In this document: one piece after another, positions 25,901 through 36,967 of the stretch
How positions within the stretch are numbered: position 1 is the stretch's first letter
How the letters are laid out: each line of letters starts with the position of its first letter
The notes under the pieces: model-generated
What the model was told of the DNA's origin: nothing
The model's database searches: none
What the model saw: only the letters and a program-made list of their open reading frames with translations
Origin: Syngnathus acus
Lineage: Eukaryota; Chordata; Actinopteri; Syngnathiformes; Syngnathidae
Assembly (NCBI RefSeq): GCF_901709675.1
Contig: NC_051105.1
Location: forward strand, 2,480,001 to 2,544,000
Length of the DNA: 64,000 bases
Reading direction: 5' to 3'
Translations under genes and position numbers: made by a program

Positions 25901-28900
25901 AATTTTTTTACTGGGAGAAAAAGGAATGTGGAGCACTGGCTTGGCCATGAAAACTTTGAGCTCATCAATCATGATGTGGTGGAGCCACTCTACATTGAGG
26001 GTAAGGGAATGACAAACGGTAATTGAATTTTTTTTCTTCAGCCCCACACTTTGCACCTTGTGATCAGAGCAACCCTGGATGTTTAGATTTGCTGTGAGCC
26101 GATTGGAACAGACTATATGACAAAAGTCGTCTTCCGAAGGCCACTGAAATCACTCGTCTGTTCTGTTATTAGTCATCTTAATTTCGTCTTTAATTTCAGT
26201 GAGTGTTGGGATTTTCACACCGTAACGCTCTTGATTCTTGCAGGATCATTTGCAGGTTAGCGGTAGCTTCATTAACCTTTAGCTTCCTGGCTTCATGGTT
26301 GTTGTTCGTGGTCCCTGTGTTGCTGGCAGCGAATCTATCCAAAAAATGAATGAACAAAGTCCGGCGTTGCCCTAACTTAGGAGCTCTGCAAACCTACTTC
26401 ATAGCCGCCCAAACTGGAAGTCATTTTACACCATATTTTAACCTGCATTGGTATACTCCTCAACAATACATGTGACTAATTGTCAGTTTGTACTTAAATT
26501 GATCAACAATAAGTAATGTTAAAGTTTGTCCTGTTTAAATGTCTGTAGTAGTGTTTGAAACATTTTAACAACCCTGCAGCGCTCCTAAAACATTGTCGAT
26601 GTTGTGCAACAGTGGAGAAAGACAAAAGTAGTGGGAAGTCTCTCGAGCAATGTTGTTATTTCCCTTGACAGCAACATATCCCAGCATCATCAGTGGAACA
26701 AAATCATTATCTAAACCTCCTCACACCTACAGCTTTTTTATTTGCCAATTATTATTCATACAGGAGATAAAATACAAAAATCTAAATCTGGTTGAACGTT
26801 CCACCTATAATCCACTACCTGGGAGTATACCAACGTCACCTTTGAGAGCCACATCGATTGTCGTCCACCTCGATTGCATACACCTGACCATTTGATGTGC
26901 AGCGCAATGGTTTCATCACATCCACACTTGGCTACTGTAGCAGCATCCTCTTTGGCTCGCCCACCAAATGTCTCAGTAAACCTCAGTATAACCAGAACTC
27001 AGCTTCACACTTACAAACTACAAGTACAACACGTAAGTAACACTTCTTGTCTTTTGGCAGTGGATCAGATCTACCACCTGGCCTCTCCAGCCTCTCCCCC
27101 CAATTACATGTACAACCCCATCAAAACCATCAAGACCAACACCATCGGTACTCTCAACATGCTTGGTGAGTACACTGGTTGTATGACTACAGCGTTGTTC
27201 TAAAATTACATTTCTTCGCCTCTCTTAAAGTTCAATTTTGGGGGGGGACGTGTTTGATAAATTAGCATTAGTCTGGCCAAAATGAACTATTGTTTGTTAG
27301 GCCGTGTGTGGTTTTGCATGGAATATATTTGCTGATTGTGCAGCCTTACTAGAAGTTTCCGCTCTCTGCAAGTTTGCACGATTAATTAAGTTTATAGCTT
27401 CTTTGAGCCTTGTATCCAGAGTTGTTCTATCTCTTAGGTTTGGCCAAACGAGTGGGCGCCAGACTTCTCTTGGCTTCTACCTCGGAGGTTTATGGAGGTA
27501 AGAAACCCTTTCAATGATTGCTTCACTTTATGAAGTAGTCACAACCAAACCAATTATTATTATCATAATTTTAATAACCAGTTTTATTCTAGAGTCCCAA
27601 TTTGCCCCCCCCCCCCCCCCCCCCCCCACACACACACACAAAAAGAAATGCTTAAGAGTCTTAAGTTTTTAGAGGAGCCAGGGTATCCAGAAGATTGTAA
27701 TTACAGCGTGAGCACAGGTCATCAGGGTTGCATGAAAAGTTAATGTGTGGGCGACTCGCAATACCAGAAGTCATAGTGGAATCGAGTAAGTCATCGAATG
27801 AGTCAGTGTGCGAGAATATTACAGAAATGTAATCCACTCATTGCTATGCTGGCACTACAGTAAGGTTCTTCTCAGGCTGTTTCATCATCATTATCATAAT
27901 CATCACATTTGTGGATGTAATCCTGTCGATGCTCACTGAGCTGAAGTCACAGGATTTGCTTAGGCCACAAAGACCGTTTCAACTACTTAAGATGGATTCA
28001 TTTTCTCGACCTTTAGGCCATTCACATCTTAAGTTTCCGCTGTATGATGTTTGATGAAGTTTTATTAGCTTGACATGTCTGAAATGGTTTTGGTCCAGAT
28101 CCTGAAGTACACCCCCAAAATGAAGAGTATTGGGGCCACGTAAACCCCATCGGTCCTCGAGCATGCTACGACGAAGGGAAACGTGTTGCCGAGACCATGT
28201 GTTACGCCTACATGAAGCAGGTATCATTGTTACACTCACGATGCAATTAAACAAAAAATATCCTTTGTTTGGCTGCATCCCCAACACGTGTTTTGAAAAG
28301 ATTGATTAGGAACAAACAAAAAAAAAAAAAAAGCACTTTGATGGATTCAAATACATAGAAAGTACAGTCCAATCAAATTGTCAATGTGAACACGAAATGG
28401 ACCAGATATGTCACCGTGTATCTTTCCTTTTATTATTGAACATCTGAACCACAATGGAGCGGTAGATTGAATGGAATGTAGTTCCACAACGCAAGTATAC
28501 ATATACGCAAAGCCGCCTGTCTAACGATATGCGGTGAAGTGCCTGGCAATGCCCCCTTCTGCGTGTGTGTGCAAGAGAAACACTGCTTCACACGCCGTGT
28601 TGTGCTAAAGTACTTTACCCCAGTGAGAATGATCTGGATCCCTTCAGCATGAGCGCGCAGACATTAAGTGGAAGTCATGCGATACTACGATTCTTTTCAA
28701 TAAATACGAAGAGCACACTTTGTGTTTGTTGATTGATCAAATTCTCACTCGCGTTCTGCCGTCGGGGTGTGTTCAATGACCACTCGCACAGTAAGAAATC
28801 TCAAGAAGTACATTAAAGTCATCTGGGCCAAAAAGCAACGGCGAGTATGTCCGGAAGTAGGAGCCTATTAAGTGTGAATACTGCCTCAGTGTATGGAGCA

Positions 28901-31900
28901 GGACCGATTGTGTGATTTTAAAACTTCTCCGGAACAAAGAGCTGAGGCGTGAACAAAGACTGACCTAAACATGCCTAAATATAGAAATTTGTTGTCGTTC
29001 CACAAATCATGCCTCCATGACTGATTTGGATATTTTCAAGAACAGTTTCCGTGTGTCATAATATTCCAGGAACATGAGCATAATACAGTTTAACCTAACA
29101 AGGAGGGCACAAATTGTTCCAGCAATGAATTATTTTCCAAATGATTTTTCCACGCAGATTCGATTTGATTGATGCCAGCCTTTAATAGTCTGATGTGATT
29201 GACTTCTGTTGCATTTGCTTCCGGCAAGTGATATTTATTTATCGGCTTCAGCCTCTGCTCCTTACTCGGCTGCTCTGTTTTTTTCCCCCCACTGAGTTAA
29301 TTCTTGGAAATATCCTGCATTCAATAATCAACTGTCAGTCACAGACGCGCAGGGATGAGACTATCGTGTTGTCCATCTATTGCCTAGTCATGTCATCAAA
29401 GCTATTGGCATTTACACCTGGTGCCTAGAGTTATGTAATTGGTAGCACGAAAAAACAATTCAATGTTTAGTCAGGAGGGAATGTAAAGCTTTGAGTATTT
29501 GAGTGATTGCAGTTGGTGCAATAACTGACCAGGATTCTACCTTTGGCCACAATGCGACGCAGGGTTTGAGTAAAGTAAATAATAATAATACATTGGAATT
29601 ATAAGATGTAGCTTATTTTCCGCACCATAAGGCGCTTCGGGGTAAACGGCGCAGACTCAATTGCGGGGTCTATTTTGCATTCAATCCACACATAGGGCGC
29701 ACCGCATTATAGGGCGCATGCATGCCATGACTTACGGTAAACAAAAAATAAATGTCACGGGAGCAAGACAGTAAGTTTGGTTGTACTTGTAATTTGATAT
29801 TCATACGCAAATCCGTCTAAGTCCTCATCTTCTGTATCCAAATTAAACAGTTGGGTGAGTTCACCATTAAACATGGCAAGTTCCTTCTCGTCGTCGTTAA
29901 GTTGCTCTTCTGCAATTTTGACATGAAATAGCCTCGTGCGTATAGCAGCTATCACTATAGCATTAGCCACCCGCAAACTCCCATGAGCCTCAGCTCGCAG
30001 ACTCCCACGAGCCTCAGCAAAGTGCAAACAATCGCGTTTCTCAGCTAATCAGTTAATTCTAGTAGCAAATATGTCTTTACTTGAATGGTAGCTAAAAACA
30101 CAAGAAACCTGTATCTTGTTGGAACCTCTGAGGTTCCATTCCTAGGTGCTCCCCAACGTCTGATTTGGCCTTGCTTTAAAATGCAGTTTCCGGTAATTGG
30201 GCTTAAGAGGTCTCGACGTGGACATGACCAAGTTTTCAGTCAAGCAACACATGAATTCCATGTAGGAGTAATTAACGCTGCGTGGATTCTAAAATGGATC
30301 GCATTTACTAACATCATTTAAACTACTTTCACACACAAACGCACACTTGACAAAATGTGCACACGTGGATGGCTGTGGTATAGTGCATGAATGCATAATC
30401 ACTCAACTTCTATGACCTTTTCAGCACTTTGTCCTCATTGTGTCGGCCGCTGAATACATTTGGTTGCCAGTCTACAAATTCCCCATTAGCAGAAAGCGTT
30501 CTGCATGATTTTCATGTTTTTATTCATGTTGCTCAGCCTCCACTGTCCATATTGAAGAGCGTTGATGCATTATATCCACCTGCGAAGGCCAAACATTTTC
30601 GAAAAGAAAGTATACGGTCTCGTTTGTTTGAGCGTGCGCATAATATTGTCCTCCGTAGCAAATGGCACCAATGAAATTCATACAGAAGGTTATATTGGTA
30701 TGATGCTCTCATTTCTTTGAAAAATGCTGGAAAAGGCATCGATTGCAAGGTGACTGAATGCAGTAGGACATAAAAGAAACAACTGAATTGACACATTTGC
30801 TTCGTTTTCTACGTTTTCAGGAAGGAGTGGAGGTCCGAGTGGCGAGAATCTTCAACACGTTTGGCTCTCGAATGCACATGAACGATGGGAGAGTTGTGAG
30901 TAATTTCATCCTGCAGGCTCTCCAGGGAGAACAACTCACAGTAAGAGTCCCCATCAAACAATCTTCTTTTTTTGTATCCCATGGGTGAAGCAGTCTTGTG
31001 AAAAAGTATTTGCCCCTTGTCAAAGTCGCCAACTCTTGGGAGTCATTCAATTATTCTTATCTACATTTGTTGGATGAGCTTAAATATTTAAGTGGGAAGT
31101 GGGGAATCGCCAATAAAGAGGTTCAGAAGAGGGAAAACACAAATATTGTCATAGTCTATTGCTTCATTTTTATTATGATGCCAACTTGTATGTACTCCAG
31201 AATGGTATGAAAAGTGTTTCAGATAGAGTGCAATTAATTGCAAGATCCCTCTTTGCCATGAAAATAAAAAATAAATCCCTCCATCCAAGAGGGTCAGTTG
31301 TTATGAAGACTTCAGGGCACCCAACGAAGTCTAGCAACCAGCATGACTGGGAAAATTGCTGAGGTCTTTAAAAAAAAAAAAAGAAAAAAAAAAGGTCAGC
31401 ACTGCAAATATTGACCAATGTAATTGTCAATAAAAATCCTTTGCCTTCACATTTTTCTGTAGTATAACATAATAACATTTAATGAAGAAAAAAAAAAGGT
31501 TGAAGCAGCAGCACTTAAAATCAATACTTGCGTCATTCTCTACTTTTGGCCATGCCTGTACATTAGATTCCTTGCCAGCAGAGGAACATGACATGACCTT
31601 TGAGAAGTTGAGCTACATCTATTCAGAAGATATTTGGGTCATTATAAACACGGCATTGAATTTGGAGTTGAGGACTTTTAAGAGACATTTTCCCATCTTC
31701 TTTCAAAATAAATAAATAAAACACATTCAGCCCATGTATTGATTTTGTGGACAGTTCCAAATTGTGTACTGCAGTCTCAGTTGAATATCTGCATACAATA
31801 TAATGTGAATGTGTGTGACCGTCGAGTGACTCCCAATAATGACTGTGACGTTATGTTGTGACTAAAAAGAACATTCCTGTGTTCATACATTAAATAATTT

Positions 31901-34900
31901 CTTATCACTGGACTGGACATGACTACAAACAGAACTGTCTGGCAGCAGCAGCAGGACACAATGTTTTCTCCTAAATTAAGTGACTGTGCAATGCAATTAC
32001 ATCTGGGAACCTGATCAAGGCAACGTAACCAACTGATGTGCATGTCAATGAATACATTTCGTGACACTGATGTAGACACCCATATTGCCTCATGCTAATG
32101 AATCTCCTGCTGTTGTGCAGGTTTATGGCACTGGTTCCCAAACAAGAGCCTTTCAGTATGTAAGGTAAGCAGAAACATTCTGATTGATTTAAATCTGAGT
32201 CTAAATATTTGTCATTTCCACTTTAATTCCGTTTTTAAAAGTTGCCATCGTTAAGGATTCCTCTTGCATTCAGTACTCTGTGAATATTCAGACCCATTAA
32301 GGCTCTATTGGTGTTGATTCAATTTTGTGGCGTGCTGGCTTTAACTGGCTTCCATTGCATTTGTGATAAGTAAATGAAAGGTGCACAAGCTATGAACGGA
32401 GAAAACCCGATTTCCCTTTGACTGAGTAATTAGATCGTTTGATCAGTCTGGTGAGACGTGATCAGAGAGTAGAAGCTTTGACGTCTCATGTGACTGTGGA
32501 AATGAACCACGGTCCATGAAAGTTGGAAGGTACGAATGGTGCATGGATTTGGCATCATACTTGTGACTTTCATTTTTTTTCCCCCTTATTCATAACCTTG
32601 AACTAATCCTGACGTTTGAAGGCAGTGAACTAGTTTCTGCAGCGGCACACCAGTATGTTGCCACATGTAGCAATAAATCACTCTTAGTCAAGTCAGATTG
32701 TACCGTACCCCGTTATCACACAAGAGTCTCAAAGGGACTTCACAAGCCCACAGCTGCAGAGATCTCAACACCGGTGCAAGAAAATCATGCAAATTTAAAA
32801 TATCACTCATTCAAATGGTGCCATTTCTAGGTCACGCTCTGCGTCCATTGAGTCTTAATTTGAACGAATTCCAGATCACACTTGATTGAAAATTTCTACA
32901 GCGTGATTGCTTTTGTCCATTCCAATACACAAAGTACATGGATTCAAATGTACAACCCCCTGGAGCAAATGTTCCTAAAGGTCAAAAATATTAGAGAACA
33001 CGATTTATTGATCATGCTAACCCCTCACGCTTCGCTTTCACTCCCGCTCACCACTTATGCGCATGCTCTTAAATGCCAATCACTTTATAGACTGCCACTA
33101 TGTCCACCTGCAGTGGCCTCTTTCAATTTTCCTCCTCTCCCAACTGGATGGTGTTTGTGTGATATGCTGACTCACAGCCTGCACCGTTATGGCAGCAACA
33201 GCAATAAACTGGATGTCCAAGAATGTCTAAACATTTTGCAAAGTACGACACTGTTTGGTGAGGTTTGGCTTTGACTTAGCATGAAGCGCTTTCTTCAGCC
33301 CTCGGGGATACTCGATGCCATTTGTTGAGCTTCTCAACCACAAAAAATGTAACGCTAAAGGTGCATCATTGCTCCAAATTTTTAAGCGCTCTTTTCAACG
33401 GAATGTTTGAATGTTTCAAGAAGTAGCCGATTTTTAGCATTGTAATGAGTCTCTTCGTATACCATTTGTTGTGGCTGTTTAACGATTGCGTCGCAAAAAA
33501 AGTCTTCTTTGGTGTGTGATTATGCTGAGGTCCGTTTTATCTAGGAAACTGTTTCCTGAGTTTTGGCAGAATTCCAAAATATTCAACCTCATGCACATTT
33601 GAATAACAAAATAAAACACATTATACTATAATGTGTTTTCTTTTTTTTTTTATTCCGCCCAAGGTCACCTTCAAAATTCTTGCTGGTGTTCTAATGAGCA
33701 ACATGGATAGAAGTAGTGGCTCAGTAGTGCTGACTCTGCCATGTTTGGCCTGACCTTTGCACATTTTATTACTTTGTGAGCTCAAATTGGAGAAATGTGT
33801 CGCTGGAAGGTTCTGTTCAAATAATGAAGCAAAACAATGCAGGGAATGTGAGGCCTCGCTATAGAATTAACATGAATGGAGCCTTTTGTAAATTCATTTG
33901 TATGTGTGATTGGAATTCCAGCGACCTGGTTAACGGCCTGGTGTTGTTGATGAACAGTAACATCAGCAGTCCGGTCAATCTGGTGAGTTGCCCTTCCTAA
34001 TCCATTACATTTGTACACCTTTTTCCACACTAACCTCAACTCTCAACCACCAAAAGCAAATAAAAAACAAAAAAGGTCACTGACTCTTCCCTATAAATAA
34101 CTCTTGTCCCCACCCCCTAATTCCCAACCTTCGTCCAACACGCCAATGTTTTTTGTTGTTGTTTTTAAATCTACAGGGCAACCCTGAGGAACATACCATA
34201 CTGGAGTTTGCTCAACTCATCAAAAGTCTAGTCGGTAAGGGTGTCTAATCGACCCAGATAGTTGTCATTGTGCAATCTCTTCAGCCCTGCTGTTTCAGTG
34301 CAGGTCTGGACAACCGTCCTTCTTCTCTTGTAACGCCATTCACTTTTTGTCTGTCTCCTCACCTTTACACCCTCCTCCTCCAAATTACGATGCTCCCTGT
34401 GCAGAAAAGGATAGTCTATCAAGGTTTAATCGAAGTCATTTTTACTAGTTCTACCAAACTCATTCAGGCGACGATAATTGCAAAGGCATCGTGGTCAAAT
34501 TCACATTTGAGCAGCTCTATAAAAGAACAGTAAGCCAAACAACACAGTGCCTGAGAAAGCCACCTCAATCATCAACTCTTCCTCACTCTCCCTTTGTGGA
34601 AGTGTCCTTATACAAAGCCCCTAATGGCTTGTGATGATGTCAATGTGCATTGAAGCGTTAAAGTCAGTTGCCCTTTTTGACAGCCAACGCCATTGTCCCC
34701 GTGTGACGTTTAGCTTCTTGAAGAAAAGTGGAGACTTTTGATCCTGTCCATCACCACTGGATGAAATGCTTCGCATTCAGAAAGAGTGCTTTCTCACACT
34801 CCTTGCCCACAACAGACTCGAATGCACTGATTTTTATTCACCTCCGGATGAGTTGCCGTCTGTTCTACAGGCGTACAATCAGCGACCCTACGAATCGTCT

Positions 34901-35597
34901 TCAGTACTCGCTCCCAAAAATGTCCGTGTGAGGGGAAAGCTGATGACTCTCGATTCCCTATTTTGTGAATTGTGATGACTAAGGAACAAAAGGAAATTCC
35001 TACCTATGTTTCGAGGAAAATAACACCAACCATGATCTTAAACACCTTCTAGCTCATTCCTTTTTTTTTTTTTAGTTAAGGACTTTTCCGTCCAAAAATA
35101 ATTCCAGGACCATGTGTGTGTGAGAGCTTGTTGAGATTGTCTGAGCCGTACCACAACGGAGTATGATCAAAACTGTTTAATTTCTTTCTTTGTTCTTTTT
35201 GCAATATAGTAGGTGGTGTAGGTATTTTTCAAGCCCATTTTGTCCTCTCCCACAGCGAGCAAAAGTCAGATTCAGTTCCTCCCTGAGGCCCAGGATGACC
35301 CACAGAGGCGGAAGCCCGACATCCAAAAAGCCAAGATGATGCTGGGCTGGGAACCAGTGGTACGATCCCCTGTAATCTTTGTCAATTTGCAGAGCATTTT
35401 TGTATCTGTTAGTCTTAGGATTTCATTTTTAGCTGGAATGAGTCACGGTGGTTGTGTGTTGACAGGTGCCGCTGGAGGAGGGTCTGAAGAAAACAATCCA
35501 GTACTTCAGCAGAGAACTCGAGCACCAGGCCAACAACCAGTACATCCCTAAACCCAAAGCGGCCCGTATGAAGAAAGGCCGACCCAGACACATTTGA
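19815..35597 (+). CDS. uxs1: UDP-glucuronic acid decarboxylase 1 (UDP-xylose synthase)
   Basis: It converts UDP-glucuronate to UDP-xylose with bound NAD in the Golgi/ER lumen, supplying xylose for proteoglycan linker synthesis. Fifteen exons total 1257 nt, 418 aa (human 420). Exons: 19815-19902, 22803-22830, 22948-22996, 24015-24058, 25507-25567, 25820-26000, 27061-27165, 27438-27497, 28099-28220, 30821-30940, 32121-32164, 33922-33982, 34177-34234, 35256-35359, 35466-35597. Seen: short cytosolic N-terminus and a signal-anchor helix (residues about 16-33), a stem/coiled segment (about 40-75), the Rossmann dinucleotide motif GGAGFVG (93-99), the SDR catalytic pair Tyr229/Lys233 in CYDEGK, and the conserved C-terminal NNQYIPKPK. 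The ATG is preceded by an in-frame TGA nine bases upstream. One oddity is Ser for Pro in FGSRMH. All junctions are GT-AG. Confidence 0.98.
20527..20997 (-). pseudogene. decayed Tc1/mariner-like transposase fragment
   Basis: An open frame of about 156 codons contains [14 protein letters not shown] and NWPTNLPDL. These align in order and spacing with the Tc1-family core pattern of an aspartate-containing strand, then AH-x-A, then a WP-x-x-SPDLNP block. The catalytic Asp is replaced (FYSN where QQD is expected) and the frame leads into unrelated sequence, so it is inactive. The rest of the frame is not recognised. Confidence 0.5.
20771..20813. repeat. near-perfect hairpin, 19 bp arms
   Basis: Arms CTTCCTTCTTGACAGTACC and GGTACTATCAAGAAGGAAG pair with one mismatch around a 5-base AATTA loop. 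Arms and loop are shorter than a usual microRNA precursor. Confidence 0.8.
22621..22761 (+). repeat. SINE 3' half fragment
   Basis: GTGCCCTGCAATTGGCTGGT through AATAAGCAG and GGATGGATAG follow the 3' half of the SINE at 5289-5647. No head, and no target duplication visible. Confidence 0.6.
22803..22830 (+). CDS. uxs1: uxs1 exon 2: 28 nt micro-exon
   Basis: It encodes [10 protein letters not shown] across its junctions, matching the human SVWGNFVNMR. Acceptor CTTTCAG, donor GTAAAG. Confidence 0.9.
22948..22996 (+). CDS. uxs1: uxs1 exon 3: stem region
   Basis: [16 protein letters not shown], a charged stem/coiled segment. Acceptor ATCACAG, donor GTGAGT. Phase 2 to phase 0. Confidence 0.92.
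22997..24014. other. uxs1 intron 3
   Basis: It contains a possible retroposon-tail fragment near 23214-23300 (TTTATTGTCAATTTCTTCAC) and an imperfect GT-rich tract (about 23757-23830). No coding sequence recognised. Confidence 0.5.
24015..24058 (+). CDS. uxs1: uxs1 exon 4: stem region
   Basis: [14 protein letters not shown], matching human VEPLREKIRDLEK. Acceptor TTTAAG, donor GTTTGT (weaker than its neighbours). Confidence 0.9.
24144..24921 (+). mobile_element. hAT-family DNA transposon derivative with 8 bp target duplication
   Basis: The 778 bp starts TAGGGATGCACCGAAA and ends with its complement TTTCGGTGCATCCCTA. GTGTAAAC occurs exactly on both sides (24136-24143, 24922-24929), the 8 bp duplication diagnostic of hAT insertion. 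CGGCCGAAAA-type subterminal repeats crowd the left end. Inside is a short BED-finger ORF but no room for the catalytic domain, so it is an internally deleted, non-autonomous copy. The identical duplications suggest a fairly young insertion in uxs1 intron 4. Confidence 0.93.
24316..24573 (+). CDS. BED zinc-finger N-terminus of a truncated hAT transposase
   Basis: 85 codons with no internal stop. It has the BED pattern W-x2-F near the start, then a CK-x-C pair (residues about 22-26), [20 protein letters not shown] supplying the His ligands, and a basic Lys/Arg/Thr/Pro-rich tail. Full-length hAT transposases continue for several hundred residues with a catalytic RNase H-like domain, absent here. 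The BED finger would bind transposon ends. Whether it is expressed is unknown. Confidence 0.65.
   Translation: MSAVWTDFTISEKDPRIAICKTCNAEISRGGASAKSFSTSGLIHHLKSKHPDRHSEYEKKATQKRKLTPSTPTPSVADVFIREHI
25507..25567 (+). CDS. uxs1: uxs1 exon 5: stem to catalytic domain
   Basis: [20 protein letters not shown]. It ends in phase 0 just before the Rossmann motif. Donor GTATGT. Confidence 0.96.
25820..26000 (+). CDS. uxs1: uxs1 exon 6: NAD-binding motif
   Basis: [20 protein letters not shown] and on to DVVEPLYIE. The glycine-rich loop and the acidic end of beta-2 (VVDNFF) bind NAD. Ends in phase 1 at GTAAGG. Confidence 0.98.
26001..27060. other. uxs1 intron 6
   Basis: About 1.06 kb with no recognised element or exon. 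Confidence 0.6.
27061..27165 (+). CDS. uxs1: uxs1 exon 7
   Basis: [20 protein letters not shown] through [11 protein letters not shown]. Phase 1 to phase 1. Confidence 0.98.
27438..27497 (+). CDS. uxs1: uxs1 exon 8
   Basis: [19 protein letters not shown]. The Thr/Ser of STSEVYG belongs to the SDR active site. Phase 1 to phase 1. Confidence 0.98.
27605..27640. repeat. poly-C / CA microsatellite in uxs1 intron 8
   Basis: About 23 C followed by CA units. Confidence 0.95.
28099..28220 (+). CDS. uxs1: uxs1 exon 9: catalytic Tyr/Lys
   Basis: [20 protein letters not shown] followed by [15 protein letters not shown]. It carries the YxxxK catalytic pair (229, 233). Ends in phase 0. Confidence 0.98.
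28221..30820. other. uxs1 intron 9
   Basis: About 2.6 kb. It contains the palindromic-element relic at about 29611-30060. No exon recognised. Confidence 0.6.
29611..30060 (-). mobile_element. partial TATAAGGCGC-type element with coding remnant
   Basis: Its left part has TATTTTCCGCACCATAAGGC, CACATAGGGCGCACCGC and TTATAGGGCGCATGC, a diverged form of the terminal repeats at 62700-63110. On the minus strand an 90-codon frame (29755-30027) ends beside them and contains [17 protein letters not shown], an acidic tail. No right-hand terminus is seen, so bounds are approximate. Confidence 0.5.
30821..30940 (+). CDS. uxs1: uxs1 exon 10
   Basis: [40 protein letters not shown]. Phase 0 both sides. The Ser after FG replaces the Pro usual in this family. 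Confidence 0.97.
30941..32120. other. uxs1 intron 10
   Basis: Only A-runs near 31371-31393 stand out. No element or exon recognised. Confidence 0.6.
32121..32164 (+). CDS. uxs1: uxs1 exon 11
   Basis: [14 protein letters not shown]. The Arg in QTRAF is a conserved UDP-sugar-contacting residue in this family. Acceptor TTGTGCAG, donor GTAAGC. Confidence 0.97.
32165..33921. other. uxs1 intron 11
   Basis: About 1.76 kb with no recognised element or exon. Confidence 0.6.
33922..33982 (+). CDS. uxs1: uxs1 exon 12
   Basis: [20 protein letters not shown]. Acceptor ATTCCAG, donor GTGAGT. Confidence 0.97.
34177..34234 (+). CDS. uxs1: uxs1 exon 13
   Basis: [19 protein letters not shown]. Acceptor CTACAG, donor GTAAGG; ends in phase 1. 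Confidence 0.97.
34235..35255. other. uxs1 intron 13
   Basis: About 1.0 kb with no recognised element or exon. Confidence 0.6.
35256..35359 (+). CDS. uxs1: uxs1 exon 14
   Basis: [20 protein letters not shown] then [14 protein letters not shown]. Acceptor CCCACAG, donor GTACGA. Confidence 0.97.
35466..35597 (+). CDS. uxs1: uxs1 exon 15 and stop
   Basis: [20 protein letters not shown] then [20 protein letters not shown] and TGA. The basic tail parallels the human C-terminus. Confidence 0.97.
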   Translation: MPLEEGLKKTIQYFSRELEHQANNQYIPKPKAARMKKGRPRHI

Positions 35598-36650
35598 GCA
35601 GGACCGACCTACCTGCCTTCCTTTCTGAAGTGTGTGCAGAGGTGCATTCCTGGATATTTATTGCGAGAAGACTTTTGATTGTTGCCTTGAGAAGGAGTTG
35701 CAAGTTGCACTGTGAGGCCTGCCTCGCCTGAGCTTTTTAGGTTGGACAAGCCAGTTATTTAAAACACAGCCTCCTGCATCTTTGCTTTTCATTTGTCTCT
35801 TCTTTTTTGTGTCAATTTGCGCTTAAGATATATAAAACGCTCAGTGCTTTCAGTGCTTCTTTTTTTTGTTTTTTTTAAATTGATAAAAGACAATTCATTC
35901 TCTTGTGACAAAGAAAAGATTGTTACTGCGACACTGTGCTTCACTTTGCGAAACATTGTGCGTCGGGATGTGCATTATTCATATCAGGTGACGATGGGTA
36001 TTTTAATTAAATATTTACAATAACTCATGGCGGTACGAGAACATGTGGCACAATCTTGTTCTTCAATTTCTCTGACCTCTGAACTTTTTGTTTTACATGG
36101 GCTTTATGTAAGACCTTTTTCACAGGCTGCATATTCGGATTGAAGCATAATGATGTGCATAAACACAACTTAATGCAAAATGCATGAGAGCGTTCCTTCA
36201 TCCGCTTGTATTCCCATGCCAGTGAATTAGATGGGAAGTTTAGAGCTTGACATTTTACAAAACAAAACCAAATAAAAAAAAAAAAGTCCCACTTTGTAGG
36301 AAAAAAGTTATTTTTTGTGGGGTGCTTTTGTTTTCTTCACTGTGGCTGGGGGCAGATAAACTCACCGGTTTTTTTAATACTTATGTTTTTTTTTTAAGTT
36401 CGACCAGACTTTCTCTTCACTCAATGTCTCCCAAAATTTCTATGTGGCCTTTTTTAAAACAGAAGTGACAGAAAATTGTAAATAAAAACCAACAGCATGT
36501 ATGTTCCACCCCCCCCCCGCCCCTGTAATTGGGTATTATTTTGTGTTCCAAAAAGGAAGTAATGAGGTGATATTTTGGATTTTAAAAGATTTACAGCACA
36601 ATTGTACAATTTACTAACAGCCTAAATAAAGAAGTACCATTTATTTATTT
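35598..36650 (+). other. uxs1 3' UTR (extent inferred)
   Basis: No splice or coding signal after the stop. AATAAA occurs at 36481-36486 and 36625-36630; the second, followed by a T-rich stretch, is the more distal candidate end. Which is used cannot be told from sequence. Confidence 0.55.
36625..36630 (+). promoter_or_regulatory. candidate uxs1 polyadenylation signal
   Basis: Canonical AATAAA with T-rich sequence 10-20 bases downstream. Confidence 0.5.
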
Positions 36651-36695
36651 CATAACATTCTGCAAGGCAAAAATTTCACAGAGCTCAGCTTTGGT

Positions 36696-36701
36696 TTTAT
36701 T
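36696..36701 (-). promoter_or_regulatory. candidate ecrg4 polyadenylation signal
   Basis: AATAAA on the minus strand, 117 bases past the ecrg4 stop codon. Use would place the ecrg4 3' end within tens of bases of the uxs1 3' end. Confidence 0.5.
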
Positions 36702-36817
36702 TGTGAGCAGAACACAGGCAGGAGAAAGCTGCTTTTCATGTAAAAAAAGAAAAAAGGGGTATTTGTATATATATTTTTAGCCCCACGGCAGGAAGATGTA
36801 TGCGTGCGTGTTTGCAG

Positions 36818-36967
36818 CTAATAGTAGTCATAGTTGACATTGGCGCCGTGTCGGTGCGAGTTTGGGTCACGTGGGCCAATGGGCGCGTTCTCATCATAGT
36901 GATGCTGACGTCCTTGGTCGTTGGAGCGTGCGTAGTCCATCCAGTAGGACAGGTCTGTCTCCAGTCT
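36818..36967 (-). CDS. ecrg4: ecrg4 exon 4 and stop
   Basis: [20 protein letters not shown], then the conserved [13 protein letters not shown] and NVNYDYY, TAG. Of the nearby AGs, the acceptor GGCCAG gives the human-like DE-x-x-x-E-x-D-x-x-YW spacing. Confidence 0.96.
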   Translation of the reverse strand, partial: RLETDLSYWMDYARSNDQGRQHHYDENAPIGPRDPNSHRHGANVNYDYY

